64,000 bases of DNA from Paramarasmius palmivorus (taxonomy: Eukaryota; Basidiomycota; Agaricomycetes; Agaricales; Marasmiaceae). Each line of letters opens with the position of its first letter. Within the stretch, counting starts at the first letter, position 1. The stretch is taken from NCBI GenBank assembly GCA_037176845.1, contig JAYKXP010000037.1, positions 434,001 to 498,000 on the forward strand, read 5' to 3'. Shown one piece after another: positions 48,381 through 59,580 of the stretch. The translations under genes were made by a program, and so were the position numbers. A model generated the notes under the pieces. It was given only the letters and a program-made list of their open reading frames with translations. It was not told where the DNA came from and did not search any database.

Positions 48381-48935
48381 GTTGATGATTGGCTACGTAG
48401 AGAAAGAACTGAGCATGAGTGTCGAATATCAAGACGCAACTCAAGCTCAACGATTCTTAAGGGCTCCGTGAAAGCCCGCCAAAATAGCCCTGGCCCATTT
48501 CCGTGGACCTCGGGATTATAGTAAAATCTCCATATGAATCTCACCGTATGATAAGAGAACCGGCATCCTATTAGCAATTCAATAGACCATGAAACCAATT
48601 AGGAACCCGTTATAAGACATAAAACCAATGATAACTCACCTCTCGGCGAATGATACGTAAAATTTCATGTATGTGGACACGCAATATTACTACGAGCTGG
48701 AGAAACCTGGCGGAGAGAGAAGCTGCTGTGTTGGTGTACAGTAGCTTGTAGGCATTTCTGATGGAACAGCTATATGGCGGTTACGGTGCAAGAGGAAACA
48801 CGAGGTGGTTTTGCCTGCCGGCACTCGCTAGACCTCGACCGACGCAGGGGAATTTATAGTGCAATATCATTCATTACTAGTATCATTGTTATGAGGATAC
48901 ATGACATTGGTACTCGCGCAAGCAGCTCATTTCGT
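48381..48935. other. intergenic
   Basis: Promoter of paralog C and 3' flank of the second GH3 gene. No supported gene. Confidence 0.4.
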
Positions 48936-51900
48936 TTACAGTCCATTCCACTCGAAGCCTTTCGATAACACAAACTTCGCACTCAAGGGAAGATCGACGC
49001 TGCTAGTACCTGCCTTCAAACCGTACTCCCCCTTGTCAACAACCCAGACATTCCAGCGGTCATCCCAGTAGCTCACGGCATATTTGTCGAACTTGACCTC
49101 AACGGTCTCGCTCTTGCCAGGCTGCAAGTTCTTGACCTTTGCAAAGGCCTTAAGTTGGAGGAGAGGATGGGTGACTTCCGCCGTCGTGGGCAATGCGACG
49201 TAGAACTGCACAACTTCTGAACCAGCAATGGATCCAGTGTTGGTGACGGTAACTGAAGCGCTGAGGGAGAATTTGTTGGCTGTGACCGAGGGTTCGGAGA
49301 CCTTCAAGTCAGACACAGAGAAGGTGGTGTATGAGAGACCATGTCTGGGAATGGAGTTAGGAGCACTATTCGTACTCAAATATCGAGTACATACCCAAAT
49401 GCAAACATGGGGTCGATGCTGCGGTGATGGTAATGTTTGTAACCCTGCAAGAGCGTCAGAATGAGGGAAACGATCCTAGAGCATGTTCCTTACCACGTAG
49501 AGGTCTTCAGCGTAACGAATCTTTCCATTTTCCGAGTGGAAGTGGCCGTGGGACGGCACGTCTTCGATCCTCTTAGGGAAGGTGATGGACAGCTTTGCAG
49601 AAGGGTTGAACTTTCCGAACAAAACATCGGCAATCGCATCACCAGTGGCATTGCCCAGATACCATGCGTGGACGATAGTAGGCACCTTGTCGACCCAAGG
49701 CATGGCAATGGCTGATCCCTAGAGCGTAGACGATTGGTCGAAGGTATGACTAGGCCCGGCAAGATAATTAACCTTACCGCTTGAGTGACCACGATCGTTT
49801 TGGGGTTTGCAGCGACAACTTTCTCCACTAGCTCATCTGTTCGTCCAGGTAAAGCAAGGGTTGTTCGATCATTGCTTTCTGTTTCCCATTCGGCATTGAG
49901 ACCGACAACAGCAATAACCGCATCGGCCTCTTTCGCAAGCTTGACGGCCTCCTCCATGAGAGCATCTGGATTGGTGACGGGAGCACCACCTAATCGAAAG
50001 GCAGGATCGCTACATGTGACGGTTAGTATCAACTCAACGAATGAAGACAAAGACATACGCATCCATGACAGGTTCATCCTCGTCACCGTCTGCAGGAGCA
50101 CGGACATTGCAGTACTCGAGGAGAATCTCGTGCTTTACACCGGCTTTGAGAGTGTACACGCCATGATCTTCTTGACTTCCACTACCGAAGAAAAGATCAC
50201 CTCGACGTTGTCGGGTCCAGTTATCTACAACGAGATTACCATCGACATAGAGCTGAGGAATGTGACGGTCAGTCACAAGTAAAAGTCAAGGAATATTGGG
50301 ACAAGCGGTACCCTCGCACGACCGGACGACGCCAGTCCAAAGCCAAAGTCGGTATTAATTTCGCGAGGCTTGAGATATCCTTTCAGCTTCAATGTCCATC
50401 TGTAGGTCAGCCCCTTGGGATAGGATGTGCAGATGAAGCTCTTGGTCTCGTCGACATACTGAGTAAGCACTGGTTTGTCGAGAGGTGACATGCTGTTGTC
50501 ACTGGTATGAGGATACCAGCTACCCATCCAACCTGGTCGACCATCCTCAGTGAGAAGCTCGTACTCGAGAGTAGGCATGTGTTGATACGCTAAAGAAACC
50601 TCAGTGGTGAACACGAGATGTAGCTAAGGTGGCCACTTACTGGGTGCACCCTCGCTGAAGGCAACTTCAACATCACTGCCCAAGGCATTTACGATGCCTT
50701 GGTAGGGCGAGATAAAGTATGAAGGCTTGAGTGCAGCAGATCCCCCGCCAGATAAGACGGGCTGCTTTGCGTTGCCGCCGACCACAGCAATCTTCTTGAT
50801 GCCCTGTGGCTTGAGAGGAAGAAGTTTGCCCTCATTCTTGAGTAGGACGATAGATTCCGAAGCAATTTGCTTCATCAGAACCTTGTCGTCATCGCTTTCG
50901 ACAGTACGTTCTTCGCCATCGCCATCAAGGATCTAGACGAATCTTGTCAAAGCAAGTTCGACTCCCATGGACAAAACCGCAGACCTCAGGTGCTTCCTGG
51001 CAGCATTTCTGAACAAACTCCAGGACATTGCGAGCTCGCGCCTTGATGATTCTGGTGCTAACCTTCTTCGATTCAATAGCTCGGTTGACTAAGTCAATCG
51101 TCCTCCATTTCTTTGTTCCCGGCATCTCCAAGTCGAGGCCAGCGTTGATAGCGTTTTCAATGCCATATGTGCCGAACCAGTCGCTCATAATCTGCGTTAT
51201 TTGATGTCAGAAATCACCGTATCCTATCAATGCACCCGAGTACTTACCAATCCCTCAAATTTCCACTCGTCACGAAGGATCTTTTGCAGAATGTCTGGGT
51301 TTTCCGATACATGGGTGCCATTGACGCGATTGTACCTGGGTAAGATGTGAGCCAAGGTATCGGCGTTGAAGAGGTGCAATTTTACGAGGTCATAAAGGAC
51401 CACGGCTTCGCGTACTTCTCTGCCAGCATGAAGGGCATGAGATAGATTTCACGAAGGGCGCGGTCGCTGATGATACTGTCATACGCCTTACGGTCGTCCT
51501 CCTTGTCGTTACCACTGAAGAAAAGGTTCGAGTAATGTACAAGCGATGGAAAGGACAAGACATACACGAAGTGTTTGATGACAGTAGCAATTCCACCGGA
51601 CTGAACGCCTTTGACGTAGGCAGCGGCTATCATACCTGAGAGGTAAGGATCTTCCGAAAAGCATTCGAAGCTCTGCGACACGGTCGTCAGTTAAAGAAAC
51701 ATGAATTCAGCGTTGAAGACATACTCGACCACCCAGCGGGTTCTATCAGAGGAAGAGATAAGAACGAAATCAACATTGGAGCTTTGAAAGGACATACTCG
51801 TTGAATGTTACAGGTAGGGGCAAGCAACACTGATGCAGCTCGTAACTTGGCCTCACTAGCGAGCAGCTTCAATCCAACGACCTCGACGAGATCTGGATCG

Positions 51901-52239
51901 AAGGTAGCACCAAGAGCAGTAGATGCCTAGGGAAGCCGCGTCAGACGACAAAGCCATGGTGTACAAGTCGACGTACTGGCAGAGTCTTCGCGGGCGTACC
52001 CATGAAGAAATGATTACCTCTGACGCCGTTTGGGCCATCACTAACCTAAAGAAATGCGATTACTATGGAGCGAACAATAGAAGATGCTGAATCGATACCT
52101 TGATGGAAGGGATACCCAATCTCTCCACTGCAGAGGTACTCCAGTGACCAGAACCTCCAATCAAGTGGATGGCTTCATCTGTGGTCAGTTTCTCGACGAT
52201 GATGTCGATGTTGGCTCTTGCAAAGTCGGAGGGGGGCAT
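48936..52239 (-). CDS. GH3 beta-glucosidase with PA14 insert (copy 2)
   Basis: Minus-strand paralog of the gene at 27217, start 52239 (first exon 52239-52099, 141 nt as in copy 1), stop 48936. The same exon layout is found, including the tiny exon that encodes NPLGGR. The nucleophile Asp is in MSDWFGTYG; PA14 begins at [14 protein letters not shown]; the fibronectin-III-like end is nearly identical to copy 1. I found no frameshift or stop in any exon examined. The first exon differs from copy 1 at 37 of 141 bases, while the last 210 coding bases differ at only about four. Likely an intracellular beta-glucosidase; substrate preference may differ because the N-terminal exons have diverged. Confidence 0.92.
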
Positions 52240-52495
52240 GATGCAAAATGAGTTCAAGTAGGATGGTAGATTGATTGTGGGGGAAAGAAACAAGGGCTCA
52301 GGGGAGCTGGGGCGGTATTTGTGCACCATAGGCTGTGGCCAAGGTGCTTCAGAGTATTTTTCCGAAGTTTCCCCGATGAGGTAGCAGACACTTTCATTCA
52401 ACTGGCATAGGAATCATGATACATCAAGCCGGTGTCGACTATCGAGGTCTTCTTCGAGTCATGAGACTGTACGGAAAGGGTAATCTCGTCTGCAG

Positions 52496-52783
52496 ATGGC
52501 AACCTTTGAGCGATATTCAGTGTCGGATTCGGATTTCGAGGTGAATTACTCGCCTGGATCCCTTCGTGGTCTATCACCCACTAGGATCGTGGGCTCGATA
52601 GACCAGCAGCAACAGGCGCAGCATCCTGAATATTACGAGACTTTACCACGTAACCCATCTGCAACCTTCAACCTACGAATGACGATGGCCAACAGCAACA
52701 TACCCTTCCCAATCCAAGGCGTTGGAACATCATCTATTCGTATTCCTGCCTGTAGGCAAGACCAGGTGACCACCGTGATGTGA
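52496..52783 (+). CDS. possible small protein of unknown function
   Basis: A 95-codon frame beginning ATG at 52496, with a hydrophilic Ser/Gln-rich protein (SDSDFEVNY, IDQQQQAQHPEYYETLP). It starts 257 bases from the divergent GH3 start and stops next to the end of the F-box gene. No domain or homolog recognised. Confidence 0.3.
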   Translation: MATFERYSVSDSDFEVNYSPGSLRGLSPTRIVGSIDQQQQAQHPEYYETLPRNPSATFNLRMTMANSNIPFPIQGVGTSSIRIPACRQDQVTTVM

Positions 52784-52784
52784 T

Positions 52785-54568
52785 TCAATACGTGATCATC
52801 CCCGCTTGTTCATCCGACTCTTCATCCACACCAGTCCAAGCATCATCGACTACCACCGAAGGAGGACGGTCGTCGTTTACGGTAGGTCGGGGCTCAAATA
52901 TCGGATCATAGGAAGGGTTGAAGAATCCGCCACGCGTAGTAGTATTCGTATAGAGTGGGTTGGCCTTGGTCAAGGGCAGACTTGGGGCTCGCCACTCCAC
53001 CTTAACACCACAGCTTCGGAGATGATCTAGCTGATGTGAAGTATACCCATCCAAAGCATCCAAAGCATCCCGAAATGCAACTTTGAGTACCTTGAGCTGT
53101 GCCCTCCTTGACTGCAAAAACCCAATAAGACAGAAGTAAGACTGCTCACGCAACCTTGTAGGTGAATGGATTTCAATGCAGGGCAGATGCCGTTCGTGGA
53201 GAGATATAAGGGAATAGAAGAGAGATGCGTCGGGTGTAGAGTCAGAGGAAGATGGGTTGAACTCAGCGACCTCCCGGCGTGCCTGGTCTGGCATAAGGCG
53301 CAGACAGTCAAGGAGCGAGCTCGACGAGATGTGTAATCGCACAAATAGTGACACGACCTTGCATGCTGAACGCTGCAGAAGTGATTGAATGGCACGAGCT
53401 TGAACAGCTTCGTGGCGAGAAGCGATGGTAGAGTTGGAATGAAGGGTGAGATGAGCAAGTTTGGGTGCGAGAATGGTGTTTATGATATACTCCAATGAAT
53501 TATTTGGATCTTTGCTGTTGTCGAACGACAACAAAAGATCTTCGAGGTGAGGTAGCGCATGTAGATTGGGATGCGTATATCGTTCACCGACGAAGTTCTC
53601 GATTTTCGACGAACACCGTTTCAAACGTTGACCACATCGTGATAAAAGCTCAACAGCATTTGAGGAGGTTAATCCTCGTCCATCACGGCCTACACTCCCA
53701 ATGCATATCTCGGTAAGGTTTCTCCAGGGGATAGGGAGTAACGAAACGTTGACTGAACGGGGCAATTCGGCGAGGTGAACAACGGTTAGGGAGCTCGCGA
53801 GGAAGATTGAGCATAAGGAGTGGGTTCCGTGTATCCAGCGGGTTGGATTGGAGTAACTGTTGTCTGTAATCGCCTCAAGCACGAGTTTCCGTAGCTACGA
53901 TAAGGAACCCGCGTCTGCCAAGCGGGGTCTCACGAGATCGAAAGCAGGTGGGGGTATGCGGAACGAGATGTTGCTCCAGCGGTGATAATACTTGGTAAGC
54001 ATCTCTGCGTATGAGTCTAACTCTACGACATACTCCGGGAGCAGAGAGACCATGGCCCATGTCGGATGGAGCATGAAGCGAGAATGAGATCGGTAATGTG
54101 GATCCAGCTCTCCCCAGCCAACGCCTAACGCCTTCCCTCTGTCTTCCAAGAATTCATAGTAGAATTCTTCCACGGCAAAGTTGACGTGCGAGGGAACGTG
54201 GATGTGAATGGAAGACCAAAGGTGAGGAGAAGAAAGTGCGATGTCTCTCCATGAGCGACAAACTCTTGTCAATAGAAGGGAGGCTTGGATAGGCTGCGTA
54301 TTGGAAAATGGTTCGCTGGAAGACAGTGCTGGAAGATAGTTGCTAGCACCTCGGGAGGTATGTGGTGAAAAGAGGACAGCAGCCGTTTGTGCTTTGTGAT
54401 GTATGCATCCAACTCCTTCCTCTCAGCTTCAAACTCTCGTATCCTCGCTTCAAGCCATTCCAATCTGCTCTGTTTTCCCTCGAGTATGCCCCGAACTTCG
54501 CTTAATACCTGCGGAGGAGGTGCAAAGTTCGTTGCTAGAAAATCGTCATACGGTGAGGTCGAGTCCAT
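52785..54568 (-). pseudogene. F-box-like protein gene with apparent frameshift
   Basis: The start at 54568 opens an N-terminal coiled coil (LEWLEARIREFEAERKELDA) and an F-box (IPPEVLATIFQHCLP), a layout common in Agaricomycete F-box families. After LPANH the frame breaks; the conserved continuation (SLLLTRVCRSWRDIALSSPH) is in another frame from about 54300, implying a 1-2 base indel near a TTTT run. Further down, an in-frame TAG at 53895 could be a lesion or the end of a short (42-nt) intron starting GTGAGA. The C-terminal 365 codons remain open to 52785. The frameshift may be real decay or an assembly error. If functional it would be an SCF adaptor. Confidence 0.6.
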
Positions 54569-55171
54569 TCCAAACTGGATAGCAGAATTTTAAACGATCA
54601 TCAGGTATAAAAAAAATAGCGAAGCGCACCAGAAAACGTATGAAAAGTTATTCTTCGAGTTCTTGATTGCAGACTGCCAGACAGTGCCAGTCTCAGCGAC
54701 GAGTCAACAATTGAGTAGTTTGAAAAGTCGGGTCCGAGACCTTCGAAAAACCCATCACTGCTGATTATAATCATCAGATTGACGAGCAAAATTGACAGGG
54801 TACCGAGAACATACTGAGCGCCAGAAGAACCATAGTGTATGGTGGTAGAAGTGAAGAGGCAAGACTGTGGGAGTCGCCGGCGACGGTCTGATCAGGCAGC
54901 TGGCTCCTTCGACGAAAATTTTTGCTCGGCGGCTACATACAGTATACATAAGGGCCGCCCTACATACTCAAGGTACACAGATGGGATAAAAGGGCGCATT
55001 ATCGCGGTGCGAAGACTGAGTACTGAACACTTGAGCCACCAGGCACACGCCCTTGGCATTGTTCATTGAGAATGGTAAGCTGAGCTCATGCTCTGACCGA
55101 CCACGAACAATGGCCTATAAAACTCCAGTACTCTTCTTCCTCGAGCATGGCAACCACACATCCCATACAAA
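54569..55171. other. intergenic
   Basis: Divergent promoter region between the F-box-like gene and the KEN-motif gene. No supported coding region. Confidence 0.4.
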
Positions 55172-56926
55172 ATGCCTCTTCCCGATTCCGATAACTTTCT
55201 CATCCAAATCGAGCTCCTTCGCGCAAAAGCCCTCGCAATGGAATTCTCCAGATCTCCTGTACGTGCTTCTCTTTCTCTTCTTCCCATCCACTCCCATGCT
55301 AACGCCACTCAGTTCTACGAAGCCCTCAAATCACAAACCCAAAGACCAAAAACCACACTCGTCATTCCTTCACTCCCAATTGGCACTGTAAAACCACCTA
55401 TCACGCTCATGGACGCATTTTTCCAGCTGAAGGAGGAAGAACACGAGAGGCGATATGGGAAGCGCTCTATGACGCTCATGGATGAAATCCTTGATGCGAG
55501 GTACGCGAAAAAGGAGGCTGCTAGGAATCCGAGAAAGGTCGAGTTGGATCCTGGGGTTTTGGCTGATGTAGGAGAAAGCGAGAGTGACGGAGATGAAGGG
55601 GAAGACGAAGAAACGGCCTTGAAATCAAGGGTGTCGAAGGGCGAGTATGAAGTACCAGTACGTGGCGAGGAAGACGCAGAGGTTGTGAATGAGAATCCTG
55701 TTCCTATTCATAACGTGGCCCATGTGGAACTAGGAGATGTTTATGACGGAGACGTAGAAGATACGCCTGAGCTCGACGGAAACGATGTCTCCATCTTCAC
55801 ACCATCCGAGTCTGGGGATATTTCATCTGCAGAAGATGACACAGAACATTCGCCTACGTTCCTCAGCTTCCCCGGCTTCGAAAACGATGATGACTACGAG
55901 GAAAATGCCACCAGATCCACCAGCACCACACCTACCCCGAGCCGCAGGGTATTGAGCGATGTCCTTTCCTTCACTAGTGGAACTCTGCTCCTTGAAGACG
56001 ACGAAGACAATGTCACCATGCTCGACGGTGTCAAAGAAAACGCCTTTCCCATCACCACTCCCTCTGCATCCCGCACCAGTTTCCTTAAACCCGAGCCCAA
56101 GGACAATGAAGACTCCAGGGCAAACTCGACTCCATTCCTCGTCTTTCGTAGCTTTGACACCGATACCGACAACGACAATAACGACAAAGGGAACGGCTCT
56201 AGTTCTACCAGAACCGCCTCAACCCTTAGCTGCAGCTTATTAAACGATATCTATCCTTTCCCTGATGGACTTCTACTCGATGACGAGGAGAAAGAGAACG
56301 TGTCCCCTACACCCAACAAGGACAAGGATAACACCAGCTCCGTCTCTCGATTCCACACTCGCTACATCCTCGGAGATGTCCCAGGCAGCAACTTTGACCC
56401 GAATAAGGAGAATGTAGCACCTGCCGGTGCTGAGGGCCAGGATGCGGAGAACGATGTTCCTCTCGACGCCACCCGTGAGCCGCTGGCCGAGCTGCACCAT
56501 GCGGATGCCGAGGATGCGAATGAATCCGATGCTGGTGACGAAGAACTGGAAAGGAAACGCATCCCAGTGCGTTTTTCGCAGGAGTTCGAGGAAGAATCTG
56601 AATGTCTGGAGGTTGAGCTAGAACTATTTCCGGGTTCGGACGATTCTCCATGCAAGCCTTTGCGCCAACTCGAGCAGGATGAAGAGAAGGTGGACAGAAC
56701 AATAAGAGAGCGTGTGCGGTGTTTCCCTGACGAACCCCGAGGAAGACGAATATTCGCCCCACTGTCTACGATTTATCTCCGTAGGAAGTCTTTCGTCGAG
56801 CTAAGCCCCACGAGACCTGCGGAGAAGAAGGAAAATCATGAGGCAGAGGCGATGTTGGCGAAAGGACCAAGGAGAATGTCTCCGGTTCGTGGTGCATTGT
56901 GTGCTTCAGGAAATCATCTGGATTGA
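55172..56926 (+). CDS. acidic repeat protein with KEN-x-x-P motifs
   Basis: Exons 55172-55258 and 55313-56926 give 566 residues; the 54-nt intron (GTACGT, CTAAC branch site, CACTCAG) has no stop and is a multiple of three, so the unspliced form of 584 residues is also open. After a helical N terminus (ITLMDAFFQLKEEEHERRYG) the protein is very acidic. The middle holds two imperfect modules and part of a third, each ending in KEN-x-x-P: KENAFP, KENVSP and KENVAP, preceded by L-x-D-[VI] blocks (LSDVLSF, LLNDIYPF, ILGDVPG). The C terminus is basic with SP and TP sites (RRMSPVRG). KEN motifs are APC/C degron signals, so cell-cycle-regulated turnover is possible; this is inference. No known domain. 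Confidence 0.72.
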   Translation: MPLPDSDNFLIQIELLRAKALAMEFSRSPVRASLSLLPIHSHANATQFYEALKSQTQRPKTTLVIPSLPIGTVKPPITLMDAFFQLKEEEHERRYGKRSMTLMDEILDARYAKKEAARNPRKVELDPGVLADVGESESDGDEGEDEETALKSRVSKGEYEVPVRGEEDAEVVNENPVPIHNVAHVELGDVYDGDVEDTPELDGNDVSIFTPSESGDISSAEDDTEHSPTFLSFPGFENDDDYEENATRSTSTTPTPSRRVLSDVLSFTSGTLLLEDDEDNVTMLDGVKENAFPITTPSASRTSFLKPEPKDNEDSRANSTPFLVFRSFDTDTDNDNNDKGNGSSSTRTASTLSCSLLNDIYPFPDGLLLDDEEKENVSPTPNKDKDNTSSVSRFHTRYILGDVPGSNFDPNKENVAPAGAEGQDAENDVPLDATREPLAELHHADAEDANESDAGDEELERKRIPVRFSQEFEEESECLEVELELFPGSDDSPCKPLRQLEQDEEKVDRTIRERVRCFPDEPRGRRIFAPLSTIYLRRKSFVELSPTRPAEKKENHEAEAMLAKGPRRMSPVRGALCASGNHLD

Positions 56927-57725
56927 GGTTCTTCATGCGTGCCATTGAAGTAGCTATATTTTCTCTATACCGTTGTATCGTTTAGTCTGGCTCTTGAAAT
57001 ATGTATGGTCGTACGCACAGTTAGAATGACCCATTAACGTGATTTTCATGAGGTTGCGTTAGGGAGCGAAAAGCTCTAGTGACTTTGCGCCTCTTTTCTT
57101 GATTCGCTGGTATTCAGACCTAATATTAGAGATGGATAGATACTGCATCAGTAAAAACGATCAAGTACCGCGGAAAATGACCCACCTCGCACACACCTGT
57201 TCGAACAGAGCTCTCCAAGAACCCGCACCTGACTCCGCAGAAAACTAGGAACCCACTGAACGAAGTTACCGTGCTTGTCTAACTCTCGGTTTGTATTCCG
57301 CCAGGGCGACTTGCGAAACCCAAGGATGGCATCGGGAGCGAATACAAGATACAGTTTGTGTTTCCAGCATTTGCCTGCCGCTGGTTCTCGCCAGTGTCTA
57401 GACAGGGTCCAGACCACAACTTTCGGTAGGCAAGAACTTATCGATCTTCACAGCCGAGTTTTGATGGCTTCTAGGCTGTACTGAGGCTGCATACTGTAAA
57501 GCTATACACGTACCAGGATCTCCAATTTCTACATAAGTACTGGCTTTGGACAGCTGCTTGAAATTTTTGAGTTGCGTCTGTAATTTCGTATGACACATGT
57601 CATTTCTCAAGATTTAGCCGAATGCTGGGCAGATGAGTCATACAATTTCTATTTTTGGAAATCCTGCGAGTATATAAACGGCCTGAAGATTGCACAGCCC
57701 CTTGTCTTTCATGACCTTTTCCCTC
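56927..57725. other. intergenic
   Basis: 3' flank of the KEN-motif gene and upstream region of the next frame. No supported gene. Confidence 0.4.
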
Positions 57726-58331
57726 ATGGCGCACAGAAACGTTACCAACGTTGCGAACATTGCCCATGCAGAACCTGTGTCGCGCTCTCAGCGCAGACCT
57801 CCCAGACGTCGGGCTGGCCCCAATGGCGTTCTGATTCCCGCTAGAGCTGGTCTCGGCGGTGTATTGCGTACTAGGCTGCCTCATAAGCTGGCGCTGAGTG
57901 CGAGAACTATTCACGGTTGGCGTAACGCCATCAGCCGTCTGTATTACTTGCTCCACGCAGGGCAGGCCATCGCCTCCCATGGTGTTGAGCTCGATACTAC
58001 TCTAGACGCTGTAATCGCTATGCTACCCGAGTTAATACAATTATTTTCGATGCGCAAAACTGCGAATCCGAAAGAGAATCAGAATCAGAATCAGTCTTAT
58101 GATGCCTGTATCTTGCTTGCCAAAGAGTTGAAGGTTTTTCGACGCCGTACCGCGTATGGAGACGTTGTCAAGAATAAAGCTAGATTTATTCTTCAAACTC
58201 TGAAAGACGCTTTCGAGAACAAGGGCCGTAAGCCAACGAAAGAGATCAAACCAGTCAATGACTTTGAGGAACCTATGCGTACCGAGCCTGACAATAACGA
58301 TGGCGGCCGCACTATGATCAGAATCCGATGA
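57726..58331 (+). CDS. unknown helical protein
   Basis: A single frame of 201 residues from the ATG at 57726; an upstream ATG at 57690 in the same frame is possible. A basic N-terminal third (SQRRPPRRRAGP) is followed by helical segments (AISRLYYLLHAGQAIASHG, LDAVIAMLPELIQLFS, ARFILQTLKDAFENKG). No family is recognised. The stop codon overlaps the start of the next frame as ATGA. Confidence 0.5.
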   Translation: MAHRNVTNVANIAHAEPVSRSQRRPPRRRAGPNGVLIPARAGLGGVLRTRLPHKLALSARTIHGWRNAISRLYYLLHAGQAIASHGVELDTTLDAVIAMLPELIQLFSMRKTANPKENQNQNQSYDACILLAKELKVFRRRTAYGDVVKNKARFILQTLKDAFENKGRKPTKEIKPVNDFEEPMRTEPDNNDGGRTMIRIR

Positions 58332-58618
58332 ATTCGAACATATTTGCGCCAAATGAACCAACGTATTATCCACGGGCATCGACCAAACTCGAGCCGACTG
58401 AGGAAGAGAATCTCAATCTGATCAACTTGAAGATCGATGACATCGACAATAAAAAGACCAATGTGACGTCTGTCGTAACAACCTCCTGCGCATCGAATAC
58501 CGAATGCAGCGGAGAGAATTGTTCGACGGTCCACATTATCATCGACATCAAGCTGGAGCATGTGCATCAAAACAGCCAATGCTCCGCTTGCTGCTCGAGG
58601 TTTGCTCGTTCCCTTTGA
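58328..58618 (+). CDS. possible small Cys-containing protein
   Basis: A 96-codon frame whose ATG overlaps the preceding stop (ATGA). The sequence is hydrophilic with a Cys-rich end (CSACCSRF). It may instead be a 3' exon of the preceding gene or chance. Confidence 0.25.
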   Translation: MNSNIFAPNEPTYYPRASTKLEPTEEENLNLINLKIDDIDNKKTNVTSVVTTSCASNTECSGENCSTVHIIIDIKLEHVHQNSQCSACCSRFARSL

Positions 58619-59580
58619 ACAAGGCAGGCTCAAACAAATCAAATCACACCTTGGGTACCGCAAGAGGAACTTTCGCGTACTCGAGCAACCCAAAGGACAA
58701 ATTATGCATCAATCTCTTTTTTATTCATTTATTTATCGAGGCGACACCTATCCACACCTACCACACACCTTTCCCCTCGCCTCTTCATCCCTGTACTTCT
58801 ACACTTCCTTTCCTCTTTCTCTTTCGACCTTATCTACGACACCAAACCCAACAATCACGTCAACCACTCGACTACCAACGACACCTACGCACATGGGGGC
58901 TGAGCGGGGCAGCACCCTACGTCAATAAATAATGTGCTATATGGCTAGTTGGTGCTCAGTGTGGGAAGTGGAATTGACGTTGAAAGGCGGGAGCTGTCAA
59001 AACGTTGCTTTCGGGCATGGGCAGTTATTTATGAAGAAGTTTATGTTGTCTGCGCCTGTTGTACTATACAGAGGTTAATAACCGAATCTAGAGAAAGATG
59101 CATCCATCAGACACACCTGAAGCGCGGATTCAGAGCTTCATCTGTCCGTTTTCTTGCTCCTACGGGTTGAGACCTCTTAATTTCAGGTCGATCAAGATAA
59201 AGAAAAGAGAGTGGACTAGGATAAAGGAAAACTTGGTGCGCTGGAAGAACCAAAACAGCTCAGAGAGAACATTGAACAGAATTAAGTATGATAGCGAATT
59301 ACGAGGCGTGGTCGAGTTGAGATTAGATTCAAGAGTCTAGACTGTTTTCGGAGCTCCAAATCGGGATTGCAATTTTGACCGTTGCTGCGGTCGGCACTTC
59401 GGCTTCTGCGCTAGCTGGACCTCCAAGTCAAACCTGAGGCCTGAGAGTGATAGCAAATCGATGGAGCGAAGGATGATAGTAGTACACGTTTGATATGTTA
59501 CTTCTGCAAATACGCCACTATATCCTACAGATAATATATGAATAAAAATGAATAAAAACTTGGCCGCCGAGGAGCGAGGC
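58619..59580. other. intergenic
   Basis: Pyrimidine-rich tract at about 58740-58860, otherwise nothing I can support. Confidence 0.4.
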
